Shown: in pieces, positions 56,811-64,000 of the stretch | Position numbering within the stretch: the first letter of the stretch is position 1 | Layout: each line of letters opens with the position of its first letter | Source of the DNA: Variovorax paradoxus | GTDB taxonomy: Bacteria > Pseudomonadota > Gammaproteobacteria > Burkholderiales > Burkholderiaceae_C | DNA: 64,000 bases | NCBI RefSeq assembly: GCF_009755665.1 | Contig: NZ_CP046622.1 | Coordinates: 2,046,001-2,110,000 of the forward strand | Direction of reading: 5' to 3' | The notes under the pieces: model-generated | Seen by the model: only the letters and a program-made list of their open reading frames with translations | What the model was told of the DNA's origin: nothing | Database searches by the model: none | Made by a program: the position numbers and the translations under genes

Positions 56811-59800
56811 TTGGATGAAATGAATCCCGACCATGCCGAGGAAGCACTGGGCGATCAGATCGACGACGCCGTGCCGTCGCGGGGCTATCGCATGCTGCCC
56901 GTCGTCGGGCTCGGAGGCTCGGCGGGCAGCATCGAGGCCGTGGGCGAGTTCCTGGAGGCCACGCCGGCAGACACGGGCATGGCCTTCGTGGTCGTTCTGT
57001 ACCTGCCCGCGGCGCATGAGCATGCGCTGGTGCAGGTGCTGGCGCGGTCCACCCGGATGCGGGTGGTGCCGGTCGGTGGCAGGCAGCGCATCGAGCGCGA
57101 CACGGTGTACGTGGTTCCGCCCGGCAGGACGCTGCGCACACGCGGCGAGCTCATCGAACTGGCGGCGCTTCCGCCGGGCCAGGCCCGCCACATGGCAGTC
57201 GACTTTTTCTTTCGCACGCTGGCCGACACCCACGGGCCCCACGCCATTGCGGTGGTTCTTTCGGGCGTGGACAGCGACGGCACCATCGGTGTCAAGCGCA
57301 TCAAGGAGCGCGGCGGCCTCACGGTCGCGCAAGACCCGCAGGAAACCCGCCACAACGGCATGGCGCAGTCGGCCATTGCCACCGGCATGATCGACTGGGT
57401 GCTGCCGGTGCGTGAAATGGGCGCGCGCATTGGCGCCTACTACCGCATCGAACGGCAACTGAAGCTGCCGCCCGAGCAACTGCCGGACAGCGAAGACGAT
57501 GCACCGCCCGCGCCGGATGTGGACGAGGCGGCTTTCCGCGAGGTGCTGGCCTTCGTGCGAAGCCGCAGCGGGCGCGATTTTGTCAACTACAAGCGGGCCA
57601 CCGTGCTGCGGCGCATCGGCCGCCGCATGCAGGTGAACGGCGTGAGCGACCTGGCCGCCTACCTGGATTGCCTGCGCACGCGCCCCGGCGAGGCCGGCGC
57701 GCTGCTGCAGGACATGCTGATCAGCGTGACCAATTTCTTTCGCGATGGCGAATGCTTTTCGGCGCTGGAAGGCATGGTGCACGAGCTGTTCCGCAACAAG
57801 ACATCGGCCGACACTATTCGCGTGTGGGTGGTGGCTTGCGCTACCGGCGAAGAGGCCTATTCGGTTGCGATGCTGCTGAGCGAGCATGCCCGCATGCTGG
57901 AAAGCCCGCCGTCCATCCAGATCTTTGCCACCGACCTGGACGAAGACGCGGTGCGCGCCGCCCGTGAAGGCATCTACCCCATGGTCAGCGAGGCCGATGT
58001 CTCGGAAGATCGGCTGCGGCGCTTCTTCATCCGTGAACAGCGCGGCTACCGCGTGCGCCGCGAGCTGCGCGAAATGGTGCTGTTCGCGGTGCACGACGTG
58101 CTGAAGGATTCGCCGTTCTCGCGCGTAGACCTGGCCACCTGCCGCAACCTGCTCATCTACCTCAACCGGGAGGCGCAGGCCCGCGTATTCGAGACGCTGC
58201 ACTTTGCGCTGGTGCCCGGCGGCCGGCTGTTCATCGGCGCATCTGAGGCGGTGGACGAGGACAGCCCGCTGTTCTCGGTGCTCGACAAGAAGCACCGCAT
58301 CTATGCGCATCGCCATGCGCCCAAGGCCGCACTGCCGGTGCCTACGGGCCGCAGCAGCGCCGCGCTGGCGCTGGACGTCAAGCGCGCGCTGCCCGTGATT
58401 CCGGGGGCGGCGTTCGCGCAGCTGCAGCGCAGCGCGCTGGCGCCGCTCTCCGACGGCCGCACCATGACCTGGGGCGAGCTGCACCTGCGGCTGCTCGACC
58501 GCCTGGCGCCGCCGTCCATCCTGCTGGATTCCGACCACGAGATGCTGCACGTCTCGCCCGCGGCAACGCCGTTCCTGCACTTCAGCGGCGGCGAGCCCTC
58601 GCGCAACGTGCTGCGCGCCATCGTGCCCGACCTGAAGGCCGAGCTGCAGACCGCGCTCTATCACGTGAACGAAAGGCGCCAACCTGTCGAAGTGGCGCCG
58701 GTGCGGGTGCGGCTGGGCCAAGCCGAAGCAGAGGTGTCGCTCCATGTGATGCCGGTGGAAGAAATCGGCGGCGGCTTGCTGGTGTTGCTGCGCGAGGCCG
58801 AGCCCTCCGGCGCGCGCGGCAGCATCGTGGTTCCGCGCGTGGATGCGGAGCCCATTGCCGAGCACCTGGAGCGCGAGGTGACGCGCCTGAAGTCGCAGTT
58901 GCGCGAGACCGTGGAGCAGTACGAGACATCGACCGAGGAACTCAAGGCGAGCAACGAGGAACTGCACGCCATGAACGAAGAGCTTCACTCTGCGACCGAG
59001 GAGCTCGAGACCAGCCGCGAAGAACTGCAGTCCATCAACGAAGAGCTCACCACCGTCAACCACGAGCTCAAGAGCAAGGTGGACGATCTCGGCCAGGCCA
59101 ACAGCGACATGCTGAACCTGATGGATGCGACCGCCATTGCCACGGTGTTTCTGGACCGCGAGTTCCACGTGACCCGCTTCACGCCGAGCGCGGTGGCCAT
59201 CTTCAAGCTGATTGCCACCGACGTCGGGCGGCCGCTCTCGGACCTGACCACGCCGCTGGACTACCCGCAGCTTGCGGCGGATGCGCGCAAGGTGCTCCAG
59301 ACGCTGCAGCCCTCCGAGCGCGAAGTGGGCGACAGCGCCGGCAACTGGTACCTGGCGCGCGTGCGGCCCTACCGCACCATCGAAGACCGCATTGCCGGCG
59401 TGGTGCTCACCTTCGTGGACATCACCGAGCGCAAGGAGGCGCAGGAGTCGCTGCGGCAGTCGCAAGAGCGCTTCAGCGCCATCGTCAACCAGGCCTCGGT
59501 GGGCGTGGCGCAAACCCGGCTCGACGGCGAGATCACCTTTGCCAACACCTGCTATCACGAGCTCATGGGCTACGGCGAGAACGAGCTCGCCGGCGTGAGC
59601 GCGCTCGACCTGGTGCACGCCGCCGACAAGCCGGCCATCTCGGCGCTGTTCGCGCGGCTGGCCCAATACGGCGAACCGTTCCAGAGCGAGAGCCGCAATG
59701 TTCGCAAGGACGGCTCCTTCATCTGGCTGCACAAGAGCGTGACGGTGCTCACGGATGCGGGCGGCAAGCCTGATTCCGCGCTCATCGTGTGCAGCGACAT

Positions 59801-61433
59801 CAGCGAGCGCAGGGCCGCCGAAGAAGCGCTGCGCGAAAGCGAGGAGCGCTTCCGGCTGATGCTGGAAAACGCGGTCGACTACGCGATCTTCTCGGTCGAC
59901 ATGGAGCGCTGCGTCAAAAGCTGGAACACCGGCGCCGAGCGGCTCCTGGGCTACACCGAGGCCGAGATCCTGGGCCGGTCGGCCGACATCATCTTTACCG
60001 AGGAAGACCGCGCGGCGGGCGCCCCGCTGGAAGAGGCCCGAACCGCGCTCAGCGCCGGCAGGGCGGCCGACGACCGGCTGCACCAGCGCAAGGACGGCTC
60101 GCGCTTCTGGGCCAGCGGCGCGCTCATGCCCATGCACAACAGCGAGGGTGCGGTCGTCGGCATGGTGAAGGTGCTGCGCGACCAGAGCGAGCAGCGCGCG
60201 GCGCAGCAGGAGGTGGAGCAAAGCCGCGGCGAACTGCTCGATGCGCTGCGCGCCAACGAGGCCGCGCGCCAGGCGCTCGAAGCCGCCGACGCGGCCAAGG
60301 ACCGCTTTCTGGCCGTGCTCTCGCACGAGCTACGCAATCCGCTCGCCTCGATCAGCGGCGCCGCCGAACTGCTGGCGCCTGAGGAGCTTCCCACGCAGGA
60401 GCAGGCGCGCGCCGCGCGCGTGGTGCGGCGCCAGGCGGCAGCCATGAAGGTGCTGCTGGGCGACCTGCTCGATGTGTCCAGCCTGCGCCGTGGCCGGTTG
60501 GTATTGCGGCGCGAGCGGGTCACGGCGCAGAACATCGTCGATGCGGCGCTGGAGGCCACCCGCCCGCTGATGGAGCAGGGCCGCCACAAGCTCGAGCTCG
60601 ACATCTTCGCCGCCGAGATTCCGCTGGACGCCGACCCGATGCGCCTGACGCAAGTGATCTCGAACCTGCTGTCCAACGCGGCCAAGTACACGCCGGAAAG
60701 AGGCGAGATCCAGCTGGCGGTGCATGCCGATGCGGATGCAGGCCATGCGATCTTCACCGTCACGGACAACGGCATCGGCATGGACCCGGACACGGTCGAC
60801 ACGATGTTCGAGATGTTCACGCAGAGCGTGCACGCGCACGATCGCTCGGCCGGCGGGCTGGGCATCGGGCTGGCGCTGGTGCGCAATATCGTCGAGCTGC
60901 ATGGCGGCACCGTCACCGGCGAGAGCAGGGGGCTCGGCCATGGCAGCCGGTTCACCGTGCACATTCCGCTCGCGGAGCCGCTCGCATCCGAAGCCGTGCC
61001 GGTGTACGTGAAATCCGAAACTGCCTCCCCGGGTGCTGCGGCGGAGGGTGCGCCGCAGCGCGTGCTGCTTGCGGACGACAACGTGGACGCCCTCTGGGGC
61101 ATGGCGCGCATGCTGTCGATCTCCGGCTTCAGCGTAAAAACCGCCGACAACGGGGTCGACGCGCTTCGGGTGGCGGAGCACTTCCGGCCGGATGCGGCCG
61201 TGCTCGACATCGGCATGCCCGGGCTCGACGGCCACGAGGTGGCGCGCCGGATTCGTGCGCAACCGTGGGGGCGCGGCATGCTTCTTGTGGCCGCCACGGG
61301 GTGGAGCCAGCCCGAAGACAAGCTTGCCGCACTGGCGGCGGGGTTCGACGAGCACCTGGTGAAGCCGGTGGCCGCGGCCGACGTTCAGCGCCTGCTGCGG
61401 GCGCGCGACGGGGCAGCGGCCGCGGGCGGCTGA
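56811..61433 (+). CDS. CheB-CheR-PAS-histidine kinase-receiver fusion
   Basis: A 1540-aa cytosolic signalling protein. Order: CheB methylesterase-like (28-210; GLGGSAGS and VLSGVDSDGTIGVKRI), CheR methyltransferase-like (235-505; RDFVNYKRATVLRRIGRRM, SVTNFFRD, VWVVACATGEEAYS), a long coiled coil (683-766), three PAS units (767-1126), HisKA (AVLSHELRNPLASI, about 1165), ATPase (1266-1393) and a receiver (1416-1536; LLADDNVDALWGM, AVLDIGMPGLDG). A TTG start at 56811 is favoured because AAGGAG is 8 bases upstream; the ATG at 56820 is too far. A histidine kinase and receiver in one chain make it a candidate phosphodonor. Confidence 0.9.
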   Translation: MDEMNPDHAEEALGDQIDDAVPSRGYRMLPVVGLGGSAGSIEAVGEFLEATPADTGMAFVVVLYLPAAHEHALVQVLARSTRMRVVPVGGRQRIERDTVYVVPPGRTLRTRGELIELAALPPGQARHMAVDFFFRTLADTHGPHAIAVVLSGVDSDGTIGVKRIKERGGLTVAQDPQETRHNGMAQSAIATGMIDWVLPVREMGARIGAYYRIERQLKLPPEQLPDSEDDAPPAPDVDEAAFREVLAFVRSRSGRDFVNYKRATVLRRIGRRMQVNGVSDLAAYLDCLRTRPGEAGALLQDMLISVTNFFRDGECFSALEGMVHELFRNKTSADTIRVWVVACATGEEAYSVAMLLSEHARMLESPPSIQIFATDLDEDAVRAAREGIYPMVSEADVSEDRLRRFFIREQRGYRVRRELREMVLFAVHDVLKDSPFSRVDLATCRNLLIYLNREAQARVFETLHFALVPGGRLFIGASEAVDEDSPLFSVLDKKHRIYAHRHAPKAALPVPTGRSSAALALDVKRALPVIPGAAFAQLQRSALAPLSDGRTMTWGELHLRLLDRLAPPSILLDSDHEMLHVSPAATPFLHFSGGEPSRNVLRAIVPDLKAELQTALYHVNERRQPVEVAPVRVRLGQAEAEVSLHVMPVEEIGGGLLVLLREAEPSGARGSIVVPRVDAEPIAEHLEREVTRLKSQLRETVEQYETSTEELKASNEELHAMNEELHSATEELETSREELQSINEELTTVNHELKSKVDDLGQANSDMLNLMDATAIATVFLDREFHVTRFTPSAVAIFKLIATDVGRPLSDLTTPLDYPQLAADARKVLQTLQPSEREVGDSAGNWYLARVRPYRTIEDRIAGVVLTFVDITERKEAQESLRQSQERFSAIVNQASVGVAQTRLDGEITFANTCYHELMGYGENELAGVSALDLVHAADKPAISALFARLAQYGEPFQSESRNVRKDGSFIWLHKSVTVLTDAGGKPDSALIVCSDISERRAAEEALRESEERFRLMLENAVDYAIFSVDMERCVKSWNTGAERLLGYTEAEILGRSADIIFTEEDRAAGAPLEEARTALSAGRAADDRLHQRKDGSRFWASGALMPMHNSEGAVVGMVKVLRDQSEQRAAQQEVEQSRGELLDALRANEAARQALEAADAAKDRFLAVLSHELRNPLASISGAAELLAPEELPTQEQARAARVVRRQAAAMKVLLGDLLDVSSLRRGRLVLRRERVTAQNIVDAALEATRPLMEQGRHKLELDIFAAEIPLDADPMRLTQVISNLLSNAAKYTPERGEIQLAVHADADAGHAIFTVTDNGIGMDPDTVDTMFEMFTQSVHAHDRSAGGLGIGLALVRNIVELHGGTVTGESRGLGHGSRFTVHIPLAEPLASEAVPVYVKSETASPGAAAEGAPQRVLLADDNVDALWGMARMLSISGFSVKTADNGVDALRVAEHFRPDAAVLDIGMPGLDGHEVARRIRAQPWGRGMLLVAATGWSQPEDKLAALAAGFDEHLVKPVAAADVQRLLRARDGAAAAGG

Positions 61434-61462
61434 CGCTCCCGGGCACACCCCAGGGGCACGCC

Positions 61463-61478
61463 GGGCATGCCGCTTGCC
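61463..61478 (+). promoter_or_regulatory. Sigma-54 promoter of stand-alone CheB
   Basis: GGGCATGCCGCTTGCC, 44 bp upstream of the start at 61523, and identical to the promoter at 51987-52002. Confidence 0.78.
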
Positions 61479-61522
61479 CTGCAGGAAGACAACGTACTTT
61501 CGTGTACTTCTGCTGGTCAGGA

Positions 61523-62533
61523 ATGCTGAACTCTGTTCCCCAAAACCAAGCCATTTTCATTGGCGCTTCCGTGGGCGGCGTCTATGCAATGCTCGATCTG
61601 GTCGCTGAACTGCCGGCCGGTTTCCCCGCGCCGATTTTCTTTGTGCAGCACATCGGCGCCCACCGCAGCCATCTTGCTTCCCTGCTCAACGACCGCGGGC
61701 CGAACCGGGCCGTCGAGGCGCAGCAGGGCGACGTTCCTGCAGCGGGCACCATCTACATCGCGCCCCCCGACCACCACATGCTGCTCGAGGGCGGCGTGGT
61801 TCGCCTGACGCGTGGACCCAAGGAACACCATGCCCGCCCCGCCATCGATCCGTTGTTCCGTTCCGCCGCACTGGATTACGGCCCCCGCGCCGTGGGCGTG
61901 GTGCTTACCGGCAGGCTCGACGATGGCAGCGCCGGCCTGCGCGCCATCAAGGATTGCGGCGGCATTGCCGTGGTGCAGGACCCGGCCGAAGCCCATGAAC
62001 CCAGCATGCCGCAGAGCGCGATGGCCGCAGTGCAGGTGGACCACGTGGTCGCGCTGCGGGGAATGGGGCAGTTTTTATTCCAGTTGGCGCAGCCGCGCCG
62101 CGAACTGCCGGCTTGGGAGCCGTCGGCTGCGTTGCGCCGCGAGTACGCCGTGGCCTTGGGAGAGCGCACTGTGGAAAACCTGAAGGTGATCGGCGAGGCC
62201 TCCATGTTCAGCTGCCCCGACTGCGGGGGCGTGCTGTTCGAACTGCACGACAAGCACCCGGTGCGCTACCGCTGCCACACCGGCCACGCCTTCAGCGCGC
62301 GCAGCCTTGCAGCCACGCAGGAACAGGTGACCGACGCCGCCCTGTGGACCAGCCTGCGCACCATGCAGGAGAAGGAATCCATCCTGCGGCGGCTGGCCGA
62401 GGTCCAGAAGGCGGAAGGCGTCGGCAACGCCGAAGAGTCGCTGCGCGAGGCCGACCAGCTCGCGATCGTGAGCGCCGCATTGCGCAAGCTCACGTTGAAG
62501 GCGCCCAGCCCCGCGAGTTTCGACGCGAGCTGA
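61523..62533 (+). CDS. Stand-alone CheB methylesterase with C-terminal zinc ribbon
   Basis: A 336-aa protein without a receiver domain. The methylesterase domain (about 1-190) has IFIGASVGG (catalytic serine), FFVQHIGAHRSHLAS (histidine) and VVLTGRLDDGSAGLRAI (aspartate). A linker helix leads to a zinc-ribbon-like CPDCGGVLFE with RYRCHTGHAFS (about 230-255) and a coiled tail. Such CheB proteins usually serve non-chemotaxis signalling. No methyl-accepting receptor is nearby; the giant CheB-CheR kinase upstream is the natural functional neighbour. Confidence 0.87.
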   Translation: MLNSVPQNQAIFIGASVGGVYAMLDLVAELPAGFPAPIFFVQHIGAHRSHLASLLNDRGPNRAVEAQQGDVPAAGTIYIAPPDHHMLLEGGVVRLTRGPKEHHARPAIDPLFRSAALDYGPRAVGVVLTGRLDDGSAGLRAIKDCGGIAVVQDPAEAHEPSMPQSAMAAVQVDHVVALRGMGQFLFQLAQPRRELPAWEPSAALRREYAVALGERTVENLKVIGEASMFSCPDCGGVLFELHDKHPVRYRCHTGHAFSARSLAATQEQVTDAALWTSLRTMQEKESILRRLAEVQKAEGVGNAEESLREADQLAIVSAALRKLTLKAPSPASFDAS

Positions 62534-62551
62534 GCCCTTCGTTCCTGCGCA

Positions 62552-63475
62552 TTACTTCTTTGTTGGCGGCATGGTGCCATCGGCGCCCGCGGGCAGCGCC
62601 GGGCCTTCGCCCATGCCAAGCTCCGCGCCCGTGAGCGGATCGCCGTCGGGGCGCGACTGCGTGCGCGCGGCCATCTGCTGCAGCACCGGTGCATCGGCGT
62701 CGCTGAGCTCCACCGTGGCCAGGCCGTCGCCGCCGTCCACCGGCCCCGACTCTTGCGTGACGGGTACGAAGTCCCACCGCTCGCCCTGGTTCCAGGGGCC
62801 GCGCAGGTCCGCGTCGCTCTTGGACATGCGGAAGTACACGTTGGTGAAGCGCGGGTCGCCCGGCAGCTTGCCCGGCGGGAAGTTGGGCTCGATGGAATAG
62901 AGCGCCTTCTCGAAAGACTTCTGGTGCGCGATCTCGCGAGTCATCAAGAAGGTCAGCGCGTCCTTCACGCCCGGATCGTCGGTCAGGTTGATGAGCCGCT
63001 CGTACACGATCTTGGCGCGCGCCTCGGCCGCGATGTTGGAGCGCAAGTCCGCCGTGGGCTCGCCGATGGTGTCGATGTAGGCGGCCGTCCAAGGCACGCC
63101 GGCGGAGTTGACCAGCGGCGGCCCGCCGCCGTAGAGCACCTGCGTGATGTGGCTGTCGTTGCCCGCGCCGGTGATGGTGCGGTACATCTCGCCTTGCTCT
63201 TCCACGCCTTCGGCCAGCCGCCCCTTGGCGCCCTTGTTGAGCATGCCGACGATGGTGCCGATGATCTCGAGGTGGCTCAGCTCCTCGGTCGAAATATCGA
63301 ACAGCATGTCCTTGCGGCCCGGGTCGTCGTCGCCGAGCGCCTGAGTGAAATAGCGGCAGGCCGCGGCCAGCTCGCCCTGCGGGCCGCCGAACTGCTCGAG
63401 CATGAGGTTGGCGAGGCCGGGATTGGTCTCGCTGACGCGCACCGTGTATTGCAGTCGCTTGTTGTGAGAAAACAT
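62552..63475 (-). CDS. Manganese-containing catalase
   Basis: A 307-aa dimanganese catalase that disproportionates hydrogen peroxide. Metal ligands are in the ferritin-like helices: ISTEELSHLEIIGTI (E, H, E) and AEARAKIVYERL with REIAHQKSFEKAL (E, H). The C-terminal tail is proline/glycine-rich. Start at 63475 (MFSHNKRLQYTVRV) with AAGGAG about 6-11 bases upstream. It is convergent with the CheB gene and divergent from the DUF892 gene, with a sigma-54 promoter match 79 bp upstream. Confidence 0.92.
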   Translation of the reverse strand: MFSHNKRLQYTVRVSETNPGLANLMLEQFGGPQGELAAACRYFTQALGDDDPGRKDMLFDISTEELSHLEIIGTIVGMLNKGAKGRLAEGVEEQGEMYRTITGAGNDSHITQVLYGGGPPLVNSAGVPWTAAYIDTIGEPTADLRSNIAAEARAKIVYERLINLTDDPGVKDALTFLMTREIAHQKSFEKALYSIEPNFPPGKLPGDPRFTNVYFRMSKSDADLRGPWNQGERWDFVPVTQESGPVDGGDGLATVELSDADAPVLQQMAARTQSRPDGDPLTGAELGMGEGPALPAGADGTMPPTKK

Positions 63476-63554
63476 GGGGACTCCTTGCGTTGGGTTGGGT
63501 CTGGGTCTGATGAATGAACGGCTGCGCCCTTCGGCATCGCCGCGCTTTTTTCGC

Positions 63555-63570
63555 GGCAAGCGGCGTGCCC
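63555..63570 (-). promoter_or_regulatory. Sigma-54 promoter of manganese catalase gene
   Basis: Minus-strand reading GGGCACGCCGCTTGCC, differing by one base from the promoters at 51987 and 61463. Confidence 0.75.
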
Positions 63571-63602
63571 CCCGCGCGTGCGGCGAAGACTGACAAGGCG
63601 TT

Positions 63603-63617
63603 GGGAAGCAGCCTTGC
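63603..63617 (+). promoter_or_regulatory. Weak sigma-54-like site upstream of DUF892 gene
   Basis: GGGAAGCAGCCTTGC keeps GG-N10-GC and TTGC but lacks the GCAYG part of the -24 element. It is 67 bp upstream of the start at 63685. Confidence 0.3.
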
Positions 63618-63684
63618 TTGGTCTGTGCGCACGCATCACAAACATCGGCCTTGTTTCTTTCACCAACTTTTTTTAGGAATCAAC

Positions 63685-64000
63685 ATGCCCGTCAAAAGCC
63701 TCTCCGATCTTTTCGTTCACGAGCTCTCCGACACCTACAGCGCCGAAAAGCAGATGACGCGCTCGTTGCCCAAGCTGGCCCGCGCCGCCACCGACGAGGG
63801 CCTGGCTTCGGCCTTCGAGACTCACCTGGAAGAGACGCGCGGCCAGGTCGAGCGCATCGAACAGATCGCCGAGCTGCTGCAGATCAAGATCAAGCGCATC
63901 AAATGCGAAGGCATGGCCGGCCTGGTCGAGGAAGGCGATTCGCTGATCGACCAGATCGAGAAGGGCCCGGTGCTCGATGCTGCGTTGATCGGCGCGGCGC
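63685..64000 (+). CDS. YciE/DUF892 ferritin-like protein, truncated by window end
   Basis: The first 105 residues of a ferritin-like DUF892 protein: MPVKSLSDLFVHELSDTYSA, EKQMTRSLPKLARAATDEGL and AFETHLEETRGQVERIEQI. The helices with E-x6-Y and E-x2-H type ligands match the YciE fold, which binds a di-metal centre; these genes are stress-induced in enterobacteria. AGGA lies before the ATG. It is divergent from the manganese catalase gene, a common pairing. Confidence 0.88.
   Translation, partial: MPVKSLSDLFVHELSDTYSAEKQMTRSLPKLARAATDEGLASAFETHLEETRGQVERIEQIAELLQIKIKRIKCEGMAGLVEEGDSLIDQIEKGPVLDAALIGAA

Noticed and set aside
56430..60326. Long minus-strand open frame of about 1298 codons antisense to the giant CheB-CheR kinase
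   Set aside because: It mirrors the third-position GC of the real gene and has no recognisable domains; only its last 81 codons (56430-56672), outside the kinase gene, have independent support.
61274..61288. GGCATG-N4-TTGT inside the end of the giant kinase gene
   Set aside because: The -12 element lacks the required C and a better promoter lies nearer to the CheB start.

Overview
This 64 kb window is high-GC chromosomal DNA, most likely from a Variovorax-like member of the Comamonadaceae (Burkholderiales). The evidence is three periplasmic Bug/TctC-type binding proteins without their own permease, dense translationally coupled operons (ATGA, TGATG and GTGA overlaps), and many Burkholderiales-type metabolic genes. 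I could not run a database search. No rRNA, tRNA, CRISPR array, insertion sequence or prophage is visible.

Layout. 1-9.96 kb: an MFS transporter, a norR-hmp nitric-oxide detoxification pair with a NorR-type operator, a small uncharacterised operon, a hypothetical gene, and a TetR-controlled SDR/quinone-oxidoreductase pair followed by an RlmN-like methyltransferase. 10-15 kb: stress-type small membrane proteins (DUF899, DUF6766-like, iron-permease-like, DUF2231) and a MEDS/PAS hybrid histidine kinase. 15-28.1 kb: sugar-acid uptake and catabolism, with a MarR-Bug pair, then GntR next to arabinonate-type dehydratase, RraA-like and Bug genes, a DUF2892/ECF-sigma pair, and an operon of Bug, UxaA-type dehydratase, aldehyde dehydrogenase and HpaI-type aldolase next to a LysR regulator. 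28.2-33.6 kb: Crp/Fnr and LuxR regulators, an SDR-DoxX fusion and a ZIP transporter. 33.8-36.1 kb: an unusual pair, a dual-specificity phosphatase plus a protein with phosphoribosyltransferase-like and kinase-like motifs. 36.3-50.7 kb: a glycan or glycoconjugate cluster with Ugd, UDP-xylose synthase, an apparently circularly permuted glycosidase, inositol-phosphate synthase, two epimerases, an MDR enzyme, a Gfo/Idh/MocA enzyme, four glycosyltransferases (three CgeB-like) and a methyltransferase. 50.7-64 kb: DUF1003 and DUF4142 proteins, small paralogs, a second-type rpoN, a miniature histidine kinase, a sigma-54 response regulator, a giant CheB-CheR-PAS-kinase-REC protein, a stand-alone CheB with a zinc ribbon, manganese catalase and a YciE/DUF892 ferritin-like protein.

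The most interesting result is a previously unremarked set of eight near-identical sigma-54 promoters, GGGCAYG-N4-TTGCC, each 27-79 bp upstream of a start codon. They precede rpoN itself, the DUF4142 gene, two members of a family of four small proteins, an 80-aa gene, the stand-alone CheB, manganese catalase, and the phosphatase/PRTase-kinase operon. About 0.4 such sites would be expected by chance in the window. The other two small paralogs lie directly downstream of rpoN. I infer a local RpoN-driven stress or signalling regulon whose activator may be the sigma-54 response regulator next to rpoN.
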